In this document: in pieces, positions 6,947 through 16,399 of the stretch
How positions within the stretch are numbered: the first letter of the stretch is position 1
Layout of the letters: the number at the start of each line of letters is the position of its first letter
Source: Caballeronia sordidicola
GTDB taxonomy: Bacteria > Pseudomonadota > Gammaproteobacteria > Burkholderiales > Burkholderiaceae
Assembly (NCBI RefSeq): GCF_002220365.1
Contig: NZ_MTHB01000265.1
Location: forward strand, 1-42,925
Direction of reading: 5' to 3'
DNA length: 42,925 nucleotides
Notes under the pieces: generated by a model
The model's input: only the letters and a program-made list of their open reading frames with translations
Told to the model about the DNA's origin: nothing
Databases searched by the model: none
Translations under genes and position numbers: made by a program

Positions 6947-9142
6947 ATGGACCTACATTCGGATGCTGACAGCACGACCATGCCTCGATGGCGCGCCGAG
7001 TTGAAAACGTACTGGACCGAGGACGGCCCCCGCTTCCTCCATATCGTGAAGGTGGCCATGGCGGCGACGCTCGCGATGGGGCTATCCATGCGCCTCGAAC
7101 TTCGCACGCCCGCCACGGCGATGGTGTCGTGCGTGATCGTGATGATGCATCAGCAAAGCGGCATGGTCATCGCGCGAGGTTTCTATCGCGGCGTGGGCAT
7201 GGTTTGCGGCAGCATGGCGGGCCTCGCGCTAATCGCGTGCTTCCCGCAGCAACCGCTGCTGTTTTTCATCGCGTTAGCGGCATGGATCGGCGCGTGCGTG
7301 TTCGGCGCATCGTATTACCGCAACTTCCAGTCGTATGGTTTTGTGCTGACCGGTTATGGCACCGCCATCACCGCGATGCCTGCGTGGTCGAATCCCTATG
7401 GCGTGTTCGATAACGTTGTATTTACCGTGAGCGAGGTGGTGATCGGGGTGGTTTGCGCAAGTGTTGTCAGCGCCGTAATATTCCCGCAGCGAGTGACGCC
7501 GGCGCTGTACGAATCAAGTCGCCGCAATTTCACGAACCTGTTGAACTCGGTGCATTCCATGCTTGACCGCGCGTCGACCGTCGCGGGTTTCGACACGTTT
7601 CTCGATCTGATTCGCGAGCGCGCCGGCCTGGAGAGCCTGCGCGGCGGGGCGGTATTCGAAGATCCGTCGATCCGTCTGCACAACCATGTTTTTCTCGATC
7701 TCGATAGGAGTTTTCTCGACACAGTGGCCTGGATTCACGCGCTGCATCAATTGAAAGCACGCGTCGTCACCGACGCCGATCCGCGCGCGCTCGCAGCCGT
7801 CGACGAGCTGCTCGGCGGGTTGCTGGAGATCGTGCCTCGGCACGTAGAGACACTGGCAGAGACACACGCAGAGCTGATTACAATTGAACAGGCCGAGACC
7901 TTGTCGAATCGTCTCGATGCTTTCGAACAGGCATTGCCCGCCCATCTGGGGCGTTTGCTGCAGTCACTCTCGGATCTGTCGCCGCATGAGCGCCAGTACG
8001 TGGCGACCATCGGCTCCGCGCTGTTCTTTTCGATCGCCGATCTTCGCGCGCTCTGCCGCGGCTATGTCGAGGCGCGCACGGTGGATCGGCTGCCGTGGTC
8101 ACAGTCGGTGTTTCAGGCCATTGGCTGCGTCGGCAATACTCGCGCTACGGCCAACCGCACTGCCGCGCTGATTGCCGGCATGCGGGCGGCTGTCGCCGTA
8201 CTGGTGGTCGGCGCGGCGTGGCTCGCGTCAGGGTGGGTGAACGGATCAAGTGCGCTCGTCGCGGTGGCGATTACGAGCGCGCTGTTTGCGCTCGTGCCCA
8301 ACCCGGCCGTCGCGAGCTGGCAAATCTTTTGTGGTTGTATCGCGGGCTGGCTCGCCGGTTTCGCGTTCAACTTCTTTCTGTTGCCGCGCTTCGACAGCCT
8401 CCCATTGCTTGCGGCATCGATTGCGATCTTCGTGATGGTCGGCAGTTATGTGAATACGTTTGCGAAAACATCGATACTCGGGCTAGGTTTCAACATCTAT
8501 TTCTGTTTCATAGTCGGTATCTCCAATCCGACCGTCTATAACCCAAGCGCTTACCTCGACACCGGCTTCGCGTTGCTACTCGGCATTGCGACCGCCGCGG
8601 TTGCGTTTTCCATCCTCGTGCCACGAACGGGCGACTGGATCTCGGCGCAATATCTGAAGCAGATTCGCGCATTGGTGGCGTACAACGCGCGTGAAGAGGA
8701 CCTCGACGATCTGCTCTTCACGTTCGAGTTGAGCCTGCGTGATTTCATTATCCAGATCGCCTCGGCGCCGGCCGATTTGCGCGTGGACCGCAACGCTCTG
8801 ATCGGCTGGGCATTCGCGGCGCTGGAGATCGGCCGCGCCATGATCCAGATGCGGCTGGATACCGAACTGCTCGGGGACACGCTGCCGCTGGGCTGGCCCG
8901 AAGTGCAGGACGCCTGGCTGGCGGCGCTCGGTGACGTGTTCGCCAGCGCTGCGCCGCAGGCCGCCGACGCCGCGCTGGCCGCCACGCGGCGGGCGCAGGA
9001 AGCGCTGTCGCTTGCCCAAAACCTGACGGTCGATGCGGCCATGCTGACGCGCTGCCGGATGCGCGCGTTGCTGCATTTCACCGAGATGGCGCTGCAGGAC
9101 GACACCGGGTCGTTTTGGCGAACCACGGGAGCGCCGACATGA
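6947..9142 (+). CDS. FUSC-family inner-membrane efflux pump
   Basis: This 731-aa membrane protein belongs to the FUSC/AaeB family (fusaric-acid resistance and p-hydroxybenzoate efflux). It has two blocks of transmembrane helices, around residues 25-175 and 420-560, each followed by a long cytoplasmic helical region, as in AaeB. The family signature is readable near the N-terminus (VKVAMAATLAMGLSMRLEL, MVIARGFYRGVGMVCGSMAG) and repeated in the second half. It should export aromatic or weak organic acids across the inner membrane. I chose the ATG at 6947; a GTG at 6893 or an ATG at 6980 are alternatives, and no start has a strong Shine-Dalgarno. Its stop overlaps the next start (ATGA at 9139-9142), showing translational coupling. 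Confidence 0.88.
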   Translation: MDLHSDADSTTMPRWRAELKTYWTEDGPRFLHIVKVAMAATLAMGLSMRLELRTPATAMVSCVIVMMHQQSGMVIARGFYRGVGMVCGSMAGLALIACFPQQPLLFFIALAAWIGACVFGASYYRNFQSYGFVLTGYGTAITAMPAWSNPYGVFDNVVFTVSEVVIGVVCASVVSAVIFPQRVTPALYESSRRNFTNLLNSVHSMLDRASTVAGFDTFLDLIRERAGLESLRGGAVFEDPSIRLHNHVFLDLDRSFLDTVAWIHALHQLKARVVTDADPRALAAVDELLGGLLEIVPRHVETLAETHAELITIEQAETLSNRLDAFEQALPAHLGRLLQSLSDLSPHERQYVATIGSALFFSIADLRALCRGYVEARTVDRLPWSQSVFQAIGCVGNTRATANRTAALIAGMRAAVAVLVVGAAWLASGWVNGSSALVAVAITSALFALVPNPAVASWQIFCGCIAGWLAGFAFNFFLLPRFDSLPLLAASIAIFVMVGSYVNTFAKTSILGLGFNIYFCFIVGISNPTVYNPSAYLDTGFALLLGIATAAVAFSILVPRTGDWISAQYLKQIRALVAYNAREEDLDDLLFTFELSLRDFIIQIASAPADLRVDRNALIGWAFAALEIGRAMIQMRLDTELLGDTLPLGWPEVQDAWLAALGDVFASAAPQAADAALAATRRAQEALSLAQNLTVDAAMLTRCRMRALLHFTEMALQDDTGSFWRTTGAPT

Positions 9143-10638
9143 AGTCGCGCTGTCTGCCCGTGTCCGCGTGGTATCGATCGACCGCTACGGCGTTCGCCGG
9201 TGCGCTGTTGCTGAGCGCCTGTATTGGCAGCGGGGGCATCCATACGCACGAGTCGATGATCGACCCTGCGTCGCTCGATCCCGGCGTGGCGCTCCGCGTC
9301 ACCCAGCAGGACGCCGACTGGCCCACCGATCACTGGTGGCAGCAATGGCGGGACCCGCAACTCGATACGCTCGTGCAGGACGCCACCGCCGGCAACCCTG
9401 GTTTGCGAGCCGTCGAAGAACGCATCGACGCGGCACGCTTTCAGGCGCAGATCGCCGGCGCGAACGTGTTACCGCAACTCAATGCGGACGGCAGCTTCGA
9501 GCGCCGGCGTTATGCCCGCTACACCACCCCGGCGCCGCCGGGCGGGACGACGGTGTGGAGCAACACCATTCAGGCGGACCTTTCCTATGATCTCGATCTG
9601 TGGGGCAAGTCGCGCGCGATTCGCGAAGGCGCGCTGGACAACGTGCATGCGACAGCCGCGGATGCGCGCTTCGCGCAAGTCGAATTGCAAACCGCCGTGG
9701 TGCGCAGCTATGTCGAGTTGTCGCTCCAATATGCGCTGCTCGACGTCTACCGGGCGGTGCAGGACGAACAGCAACGCACCCTCGACATCGCGACGCGCCG
9801 CTGGCGCGCGGGTGTCGGCAGCCGTGTCGAGGTCAGCCAGGCGTCGACCCAGTTCGCGATGAGCTCGACACGCGTGCAGCAGGCGCAGCAGCAAGTCGCG
9901 CTGAGCCGTATCGGCATTGCCGGGCTGGTGGGTAAAGGACCCGGCTACGGCGATTCGCTGCACCGGCCCAGCCTCGCGTTTAGCGTGCCCATCGCATTGC
10001 CGGCATCGCTGCCGGCCGAGTTGATCGGGCATCGCCCGGATGTGGTGGCGGGGCGTTGGCGTGTGCTCGACGCGGATAAAGGGATCGACGCCGCGCACGC
10101 TGATTTTTATCCGGACATCAACCTGCTCGCGACCGCATCGCTGGGTTCGGCAGCGACGTTCGGCGGCTTCTTCAATTTTCTGAATAGCGACGGCGTGGGT
10201 CACGGCGTGGGCGCCGCCATCTCGCTGCCGATCTTCGACGGCGGACGCCGTCGCGGTCAATACGGCGTGGCCGTCTCTTCCCGCGACGCCGCTGTCGATC
10301 TGTATAACCAGAGCGTAGTGAACGCCATGCAGGCCGTTGCGGTGCAGGTCGTGTCGCTGCGCTCGCTCGAAGAGCAGCAGGCGTCGATTGAAAACACGCT
10401 CGATTCGACGCGCCGATCCTTTCGTCTCGCCGACACCGGCTATCGCAGCGGCATCACCGAATTCCTGAACGTGCTGGCGGCGCAGAACGAACAGTTGCAG
10501 CAGGAGGAAAGCCTCGCGGAGATTCAGGCAAAACGCCTCGACGCCTGGGCACTCCTGATGAAAGAGCTAGGCGGCGGTTTCGCGTCGGCGCCGCCCAGTC
10601 AGGTGTTGCAAGGAGCGAGCGATGCCGGGCGAGATTGA
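9139..10638 (+). CDS. RND-type outer-membrane factor lipoprotein (NodT family)
   Basis: This 499-aa outer-membrane efflux channel belongs to the TolC/OprM/NodT family. The N-terminus has a lipoprotein signal with lipobox LLSAC, so the mature protein is probably anchored by the acylated cysteine near residue 28. The two OEP repeats follow: WWQQWRDPQLDTLVQDA at the start, DLSYDLDLWGKSRA in the first repeat and YRSGITEFLNVLAAQNE in the second. It forms a trimeric channel connecting the periplasmic adaptor to the outside. Its ATG overlaps the TGA of the pump gene, and its 3' end overlaps the DUF1656 gene by 17 bases. Placement inside the operon indicates a dedicated rather than shared exit duct. 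Confidence 0.92.
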   Translation: MKSRCLPVSAWYRSTATAFAGALLLSACIGSGGIHTHESMIDPASLDPGVALRVTQQDADWPTDHWWQQWRDPQLDTLVQDATAGNPGLRAVEERIDAARFQAQIAGANVLPQLNADGSFERRRYARYTTPAPPGGTTVWSNTIQADLSYDLDLWGKSRAIREGALDNVHATAADARFAQVELQTAVVRSYVELSLQYALLDVYRAVQDEQQRTLDIATRRWRAGVGSRVEVSQASTQFAMSSTRVQQAQQQVALSRIGIAGLVGKGPGYGDSLHRPSLAFSVPIALPASLPAELIGHRPDVVAGRWRVLDADKGIDAAHADFYPDINLLATASLGSAATFGGFFNFLNSDGVGHGVGAAISLPIFDGGRRRGQYGVAVSSRDAAVDLYNQSVVNAMQAVAVQVVSLRSLEEQQASIENTLDSTRRSFRLADTGYRSGITEFLNVLAAQNEQLQQEESLAEIQAKRLDAWALLMKELGGGFASAPPSQVLQGASDAGRD

Positions 10639-10822
10639 CCTGTTCTCGCTGCTCGTGCCCGGTCTGCTGCCCATCCTTGTTGGATGCACGCTGCTCTTCG
10701 TCGTGCTCGACCTGGTGCTGGCGAAACTCGATTTCTATCGCTTTACGTGGCACCCGGGCCTGTTCCGGATCGCGTTGTTCGTCGCGATGTTCAGCGGCGC
10801 TTCGCTGTTGCTGCGGCAATGA
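10622..10822 (+). CDS. DUF1656 small membrane protein (AaeX-like)
   Basis: This 66-aa protein has two hydrophobic helices (LLVPGLLPILVGCTLLFVVL and LFRIALFVAMFSGASLLL) flanking the conserved FYRFTWHPGLFR motif of DUF1656. Its relative in E. coli is AaeX, encoded with the AaeAB pump; the function is unknown but consistently linked to FUSC-type efflux. The start overlaps the preceding gene by 17 bases, with the purine-rich GGAGCGAG about 5-10 bases upstream of the ATG as ribosome binding site. Confidence 0.88.
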   Translation: MPGEIDLFSLLVPGLLPILVGCTLLFVVLDLVLAKLDFYRFTWHPGLFRIALFVAMFSGASLLLRQ

Positions 10823-10879
10823 AGGTTGTAACACTGAGGATTTCATGCAATCACTGACCGCTGACGCCAGGCCACATCG

Positions 10880-11839
10880 ATGAAAAAGCAATCCATCCTG
10901 CGCGCAGGTTTCACGCTCACCCTTCTCGTTGTGGCGATCGTGCTGGTTCGCATGCTGTGGGTCGACTATATGTTTTCGCCCTGGACTCGCGATGGCCGGG
11001 TGCGCGCGAAGGTCGTGCAGGTTTCCACGGATGTGTCGGGTCTGGTGAGTGATGTACGTGTCAAGGATAACCAACTGGTGCGCCAGGGCGACATCCTGTT
11101 CGTGCTCGACCCCGCGCGTTTCCACTACGCGGTCGCTCAAGCCGACGCCGATCTCCGGCGCGCCAAGGCGCAGATGGCTCAGGCCAAAGCGCAGATGTCC
11201 GGCAGCCAATTCGGCTTTACGATGAAGCGTACCCAGGCGGCACGCCGCGCTAACCTGTCCGGCGACGTGATTTCCGATGAAAGCCGCGCAGATTCGGCGT
11301 TGCTCGCCCGACAGTCGGCCGCGGCCTATGACGCCGACGTCGCTGCTTACAGTGCTGCCGAAGCGATGGTCAAGGCAGCGCTGGTGGTGCAGCAGACCGC
11401 CGAGCTCAATCTGACTCGCAGCGAAGTGCGCGCGCCTTCGGACGGCTACATCACCAATTTGAACCTCTATCCGGGCGACTTCGCTACCGCCGGCGTGGCG
11501 CGCATGGCGCTCATCGACTCACATTCGTTCTGGGTCTATGGTTATTTCGAAGAGACCAAGCTGCCGCACGTGCATGTCGGCGATCAGGCAGTCGTACGGC
11601 TGTTGTCCGGAGGCAACGACATTTTGGGTCATGTCGACAGCCTCGCGAGCGGTATCGCTGATCGCGACAATCCGACCAGCAATAGCGATCTGCTGGCGGA
11701 CGTCAATCCGATCTTCACGTGGGTGCGTCTCGCGCAGCGCGTGCCGGTCCGGGTGCATCTGGATCAGATTCCCGTCGGCACGAAGCTCGCGATGGGCATG
11801 ACCTGCACCGTGACGCTGCGGCCGCAGACCGGCCACTGA
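10880..11839 (+). CDS. HlyD-family periplasmic adaptor (AaeA/EmrA-like)
   Basis: This 319-aa membrane-fusion protein has one N-terminal transmembrane helix (residues about 8-27, FTLTLLVVAIVLVRMLW) and then WTRDGRVRAKVVQVSTDVSG, the conserved opening of AaeA/EmrA-type adaptors. A lipoyl-like half (VKDNQLVRQGDILFVLD), a helical hairpin (about 85-175), the second lipoyl half (LTRSEVRAPSDGYITNL) and a beta-barrel domain follow. It should bridge the FUSC pump and the outer-membrane channel. It starts 57 bases after the DUF1656 gene and is the last gene of the operon. The pump, channel, DUF1656 and adaptor order resembles fusaric-acid resistance clusters of Burkholderia. Confidence 0.9.
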   Translation: MKKQSILRAGFTLTLLVVAIVLVRMLWVDYMFSPWTRDGRVRAKVVQVSTDVSGLVSDVRVKDNQLVRQGDILFVLDPARFHYAVAQADADLRRAKAQMAQAKAQMSGSQFGFTMKRTQAARRANLSGDVISDESRADSALLARQSAAAYDADVAAYSAAEAMVKAALVVQQTAELNLTRSEVRAPSDGYITNLNLYPGDFATAGVARMALIDSHSFWVYGYFEETKLPHVHVGDQAVVRLLSGGNDILGHVDSLASGIADRDNPTSNSDLLADVNPIFTWVRLAQRVPVRVHLDQIPVGTKLAMGMTCTVTLRPQTGH

Positions 11840-11875
11840 TCAGCCGGTGGTACGGTATTACGATTATTTTTTTTG
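11828..11875 (+). terminator. Possible terminator after the efflux operon
   Basis: ACCGGC (11828-11833) can pair with GCCGGT (11843-11848) across the stop codon, and a run of eight or more T follows after about 20 bases. The stem is short and the T-run is distant, so this is a weak candidate. Confidence 0.3.
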
Positions 11876-11989
11876 AACCGATTTACTCTCTCGAGAGTGC
11901 CGAGTTCTTGCGCCTTTCTCACGGTCTCATCTTGGCGATCGTGAACGCCGATTGAGTTATCGGTAATCCGATCCGGCTCGCTTAGTTGC

Positions 11990-12290
11990 CTTCGCGCGCC
12001 AGTCACATCTATAGGCGACTGCTCAACGCTCAAGTCGACCCATTTCTCGGTCAATGCCTTGAACTGGTTGAAGTTGTCGATCTGGCAGCGCACGTCGCTC
12101 AGCGGGTCGCGCTCAATATACTCATCAGTTCGGCTCTTTCTGTCCCGCGCATAGCTCAATTGATAGTACGCACCACTCTGGTTGGCGCTGTCCTTGTATC
12201 GACAGCTAAGTGAGCCAGGGCGTATTTCATCAATCGCGGCGAGCTTCGCCTTGATCGTGTCAATGCGTGTTGCGATTTGAAGATGACGCT
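11990..12290 (-). pseudogene. DUF6788-type protein relic
   Basis: Minus-strand reading gives a continuous stretch that I match to the DUF6788 family: TRIDTIKAKLAAIDEIRPGS, then GAYYQLSYARDRKSRTDEY, then CQIDNFNQFKALTEKWVDLS. The family usually has a Cys-containing loop between RPGSL and GPYYQLSY; here that segment is shortened. No credible start codon is visible upstream and the C-terminal end is unrelated. These small proteins often sit beside transposase genes, which fits the transposase relic that follows. Confidence 0.6.
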
Positions 12291-12339
12291 TTTGTATAGT
12301 TAGTATGCCGTAGCAATACTATACTTGGCTGTCTACATC

Positions 12340-13275
12340 AACTCGAAGACAAACGATGGCACTTTGGATGGCTTGGCGGGACGCGATCTGGTTGCTGCGT
12401 CCGGCGTTCTCGCGCCTGAGCAGCTCTATGAGGTAGTCAGGATACTCGTGCGCGGCGCCCAGAGCGTCTCGCCGTACCGCTGGCCGTGCGCGTCCACGAA
12501 GCTTCGCTGTGGTCTAACCGCGATCGGCGTGCCTCGCTCGACAAGATGATCTCGCTGCTGGGGATCGTCGCGCTCGAGGTGCCGTTCTACTTCGTGGCCG
12601 ATGCCTACTACGCAGCTTGCAAGATCGTCTAAGGCCTGCGCGATCAGGACAACCACCTGGTCACGCGCGTGAAGTCCAATGCAGTCGCCCATGCCCCGTA
12701 CGTGCAGCAAAGACCGCGCAAACGGGGCCACCCCAGACTCTACGGTGTCGAGATCAAACTCAAATCGCTGCTGACAAATCCGCAGTCCTCACAATAAGCC
12801 CCCAACCGAGTCTATGGCGAGCACGACGTCACTTCCCGTATTGAGTCGCCGATCTACTATGGCCGGCGTGCGGACGGCTTGTTCGCTTCGTAGCAGTGAT
12901 TCACCCTGGCAGGGTGGGCCTGCCTGTCGATTTGTACCAACCTCGGCCTGGATGCCATCGAATTCATTGGCTTGTATGGGTTGCGCTTCAAGATCGAGAA
13001 CAGCTTCAAACAGACGGTACATCGGATCGACAAATTCCCATGCCACTTCTGGTTGCAAGACGTGAAGCCGCTTAGCCGCAGAAACGGCAATCAATACCTT
13101 CATCGCGAGTCGCCCGAGTACCGCGACGCCGTCAAGTGTAAGACCCACGCCTATCACGTCTTCATTTAGGCCGGCATCGTCTGTCAGGGACTGCTTCAGA
13201 CCTGGCAGTCGTGTTCCCTTCGCTCGTTTGGAGTTTCTGTCGATCCTGGCTGCGCGCTATCCGCCCTGGCATCCC
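12340..13275 (+). pseudogene. DDE transposase relic
   Basis: The plus strand carries a decayed transposase interrupted by stops and frame changes. Readable fragments in order are RLAVRVHEASLW, SLLGIVALEVPFYFVADAYY, a stop, then DQDNHLVTRVKSN, RKRGHPRLYGVEIKLKSLL, a stop, then LDAIEFIGLYGLRFKIENSF with the neighbouring EYRDAVKCKTHAYHVFI. These resemble a Burkholderia DDE transposase of the IS4-like group as I remember it; the exact IS family is uncertain. At least three stops or frameshifts exclude function. Confidence 0.65.
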
Positions 13276-13434
13276 TCCATCGGCTCAGGCTTACCCACAT
13301 GACTATGAATGAAGCTGCGATTTTCTGCTTGTAAAAGAGAAGGTGCGATGTTGAGGAACTTCTGCACAACGCGTTTTAGACGCCTGCGACCTGTGTGAAA
13401 AAGGCAGATTGGCAAAATTCCGGTGGAGTCTATC

Positions 13435-13466
13435 GGTTTTGAACACGCACGGTTTTGAACACGCAC
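13435..13466. repeat. 16-bp tandem duplication
   Basis: GGTTTTGAACACGCAC is repeated twice back to back, exactly. It lies in the 3' non-coding part of the degenerate IS5 element. Confidence 0.85.
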
Positions 13467-13578
13467 GGCCTGTCTGTGCCGGTGATGAAGTGGGTGGGAT
13501 CCGAAGTTTGAGACGCGCAACGAGAGCGCGGCGGCCACGTTCATCGTGCGCGGCATCTTTTAAGCTTTGCTCAGCGCT

Positions 13579-14520
13579 TTACGCATCATTCTTAATAGCA
13601 TAACCCAAATAACGTGGTGATCTAAGCGGGTTCTTCGCCAACCCCCGGTATCGCGTCTTCATGTAGCCAAACTGTCGCTTCAGAATTCGGAACGGATGTT
13701 CGACCTTCGCACGAATGCCGGCCTTCAGTCGTTCGATCGTGTCGTATATCGCATCGACAGGATCCTTCAAGTTCAATTTTCTTCGCTTGCTGGGCCGCAT
13801 CGCAACATGCCATCGAACCAAGCGCGTTTGCTCACGCTTTTTCGATGCCTTGATATCCGGCGTCGGCATAAACATCCGTTTCTTCACCGTGCAACAACGC
13901 ATTGGCAGCATCAATGTCGTGCACGTTAGCCGCCGTGCCGATGACCGTGTGAACCAAGCCGGACTTCGCGTCCGCGCCCACGCGGGATTTCATGCCGAAG
14001 TACCGATTACGGCCTTTCGGGGTCGACTGCATCTTGGAGTCGCGCGTGCCAGAGCCGTTCTTGGTCGAGTTGGGCGCTGCGATCAACGTGGCGTCCACAG
14101 CCGAAACCGGCTTAAGCATCAATCCCTTGTCGCTCAATATTTCATTGACCAGCGCCAAGATCTGCGCAGCATCTGCGCAGCGATACCATGCGCATCGAGT
14201 AAGTGCCTAAACCGCAAGATAGTCGTTTCGTCTGGCAGACGAGTCATCCCTCCATCGAGGCCCGCGAATTCGCGATGCAGCGGGACATCGTAGAGGGCTT
14301 CTTCCATCGCTGGTTCCGAAAGACCGAACCACTGTTGCATGAAATGAATCTGCAACTTGGTCGCCAGCGGAAATGGTGGACGACCGGTCTTCCCCTTCGG
14401 ATACGGCTCTATCAATGCAATCAGCCTCGACCACGGCACCACTTGTCTCATTTCATCCAGAAACTCTCGCTTACGCGTGCGCTTGGTTGACAGACTCAAG
14501 CCGAGATGAAGTTGCGTCAT
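13579..14520 (-). pseudogene. IS5-family transposase, frameshifted
   Basis: The minus-strand ORF opens with MTQLHLGLSLSTKRTRKREF and continues through HFMQQWFGLSEPAMEEALYD and GGMTRLPDETTILRFRHLL, a typical IS5 N-terminus. The frame breaks near 14160-14185, where ATCTGCGCAGC is duplicated (an 11-bp insertion), and resumes as LVNEILSDKGLMLK with AVDATLIAAPNSTKN (first catalytic Asp). A second shift near 13845, in a run of A, separates YADAGYQGIEK from HVAMRPSKRRKLN and KVEHPFRILKRQFGYMKTRY. The three pieces together span nearly the whole transposase, so inactivation is by small indels rather than deletion. Confidence 0.85.
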
Positions 14521-14639
14521 CCTGATGTCTCCAAGTCGTTGCTTAAGTAATAGTATTCCTCATCGTTTCTATACGAAGGACTTCTGCAGAGGTTCCTTAG
14601 ATTTGGCCATCCTGTTTTGCAGCGATAATCGAGATTGCG

Positions 14640-14895
14640 TCCTCGGCTGTCCACGATGCGCTGTGCGTATTGTTTGATGCCACGTAAGCAAGGCATCCCG
14701 GGTCTCGAAGTGCAACGTCAACTGAACGCGCAGCACAGGAGCATTCCGGTGTGTTCATGTCGGCGCATGGCGACGACGACACCGTTCAGCGCGCAATGCG
14801 GCAGGGTGCAGTTGAACCGGCGCAAGCCGTTTGAGGAAGAAGCGCTACGTGATGCTTTCAAGCTTGCAATCGGAGCGCGGAGCGCGGAGGGCTGA
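14640..14895 (+). pseudogene. Response-regulator receiver relic (FixJ-like)
   Basis: Three plus-strand fragments in shifted frames spell the second half of a receiver domain: GIPGLEVQRQLNAQHRSIPV, then FMSAHGDDDTVQRAMRQGAV, then RKPFEEEALRDAFKLAI. These match FixJ/NarL-type receivers, including the conserved Lys-Pro. The phosphorylatable Asp region and the output domain are missing. The fragment begins next to the right end of the IS5 element, suggesting the insertion or a linked deletion removed the N-terminus. It overlaps the tail of the truncated ATPase regulator on the other strand. Confidence 0.7.
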
Positions 14896-16399
14896 GCAGC
14901 AAGTCTTGCGCTCGCCCATCGATCCCTGTCCCGCGATGCAGCGCGCCGGTCGCATCGGCTTCGTCGGGTGAAGAGCCGTGTGAGCGAAGGTATCGTTCAT
15001 ACCTGTGGATCATCGTTTCGCTCTCGCCCGCATCCTCCAGCATCTGTAGCGCATATTCCCGTGTCGTCTCGAGCAGACGATAGTTCATCAAGGATCCGCT
15101 TGGTCCAAACATGAGCAACGACTTCGAGACTAGGCCTGCAATGGCCTCGATGACGTCATCCGTTGACAGGTCATCATGCGCAGCGATCTCGCATGCGGCA
15201 TCAAGCTGAAAACTCTGGCGAAATACGCTGATTCGTCGGAAGACCATGCGCTCCTGGTTGCATAGAAATTGGTAACTCCAATCGAGCGCCGCCTTCAAGG
15301 TTTGCTGGCGCGCCGGTGCCGTTCGAAGTCCGCCGGTAAGCACGCGAAATCGATTGTTGAGTTGGACGGCCAGTTCGCCAACACCGAGTGCGCCGACCCG
15401 GGCCGCAGCGAACTCCAGCGCGAGCGGCAGCCCGTCGAGACGCCGGCAGATCGTGCCGATCAATCTAACGCTGGCAGCATCAAGGCGAAAACGTGGATCA
15501 AGGGCGCGCACGCGCGATACGAACATGTGGGCGGCGCTGCACTGGAGAATGTCAACGTAGCTTGCGTCCTCCGGGGGCACCTCGAGCGGTGCGACCCAGT
15601 AAATCTTCTCGAAGCGAATACGCAACGGTTCGCGGCTCGTCGCCAGAACGCTGAGATGGGGATGGGCCAGCATAAGCTGTTCACAGAGGGTGGCCGCCTC
15701 ATGAATGACATGCTCACAATTGTCCAGCACGATTAGCAGCTTGCGTGTGCCGATTGCCCGCGTGAGATCGGCTTGCGTGGCGATTTCTGCCGTTTTTCTT
15801 ACAGTAAGTGAGTCGGCAATCGCGCACACGGTGCACTCGGGATGCTCCACAACCGACAGATTGACATAGCACACCTCGTCGAAGCTTGATTGCTGGGTAC
15901 GCGCTACTTCCAGACCCAACTGCGTTTTGCCGATGCCGCCTGTACCGACCAGCGTTACGAGCGAGGCGGCGCCGAGGGCATTTTTTACGTCTTTGAGCGC
16001 CTGGGCGCGGCCAACGAGTGGCGTGTAAGAGAGCGGGACGTTGCTCGGCGGGCGGCGTTCTTCCGTGTGCGCCGATTCGTCGGTGCGCTTTTGCGCCAAG
16101 CCTTCAGCCTCGTCCGAGCAGGTCAGACGATACCCCCGTCCCGGTATCGTCTTGATGAGGTCCTTGTCGTCCCCGAGCAGTCTGCGTAGCGTCGAAATAT
16201 GCACCTGCAGATTGCTTTCCTCGACTACGGTGTTCGGCCAGACGCACTGGAACAACTCGTTTTTGCTCACCAGTTTGCCGCGCGCCTTGATCAGCACTTC
16301 GAGAATGTCGAAAGCACGCGAGCCGACGTGCAACGTTTGACCGTCCAAACAAAGCTGCCTGAGCTCCAGCGACACGTTGACTCGACCTATCTTGATCAT
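14858..16399 (-). CDS. Winged-helix / ATPase regulator, C-terminally truncated paralogue
   Basis: This 513-aa protein is homologous over its length to the N-terminal half of the 983-aa regulator at 2479. The OmpR-type winged helix covers residues 1-95 (LVSKNELFQCVWPNT, NLQVHISTLRRLLGD, PGRGYRLT), with Walker A GTGGIGKT (152-159), Walker B LLIVLDNCEH (221-230) and LATSREPLRIR. Homology ends near MNYRLLETTREYALQMLEDA. The last 40 residues look like out-of-frame sequence and the C-terminal repeat domain is absent. I chose the ATG at 16399 because AGGAGG lies about 9 bases upstream. It is divergent from the two-component operon at 16853 with a 453-bp gap. It could still bind DNA and ATP, but its sensory half is lost; I consider it a probable recent pseudogene. 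Confidence 0.75.
   Translation of the reverse strand: MIKIGRVNVSLELRQLCLDGQTLHVGSRAFDILEVLIKARGKLVSKNELFQCVWPNTVVEESNLQVHISTLRRLLGDDKDLIKTIPGRGYRLTCSDEAEGLAQKRTDESAHTEERRPPSNVPLSYTPLVGRAQALKDVKNALGAASLVTLVGTGGIGKTQLGLEVARTQQSSFDEVCYVNLSVVEHPECTVCAIADSLTVRKTAEIATQADLTRAIGTRKLLIVLDNCEHVIHEAATLCEQLMLAHPHLSVLATSREPLRIRFEKIYWVAPLEVPPEDASYVDILQCSAAHMFVSRVRALDPRFRLDAASVRLIGTICRRLDGLPLALEFAAARVGALGVGELAVQLNNRFRVLTGGLRTAPARQQTLKAALDWSYQFLCNQERMVFRRISVFRQSFQLDAACEIAAHDDLSTDDVIEAIAGLVSKSLLMFGPSGSLMNYRLLETTREYALQMLEDAGESETMIHRYERYLRSHGSSPDEADATGALHRGTGIDGRAQDLLLSPPRSALRLQA

Larger units (their letters stand above)
13355..14596 (-). mobile_element. Degenerate IS5-family element
   Basis: The element is bounded by imperfect inverted repeats GGAACTTCTGCACAA (13355-13369) and, on the minus strand, GGAACCTCTGCAGAA ending at 14596. 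The total is about 1.24 kb, close to a usual IS5 length. It contains one transposase gene with at least two frameshifts. TTAG follows the right end and would fit the IS5 YTAR target, but the left flank does not match, so a flank may be rearranged. A 16-bp tandem duplication (13435-13466) lies in its 3' non-coding part. Confidence 0.7.

Noticed and set aside
9469..11209. Two long minus-strand frames (263 and 251 aa) antisense to the efflux operon
   Set aside because: They are antisense shadows of the outer-membrane factor and adaptor genes, with no family resemblance and Arg-rich composition.
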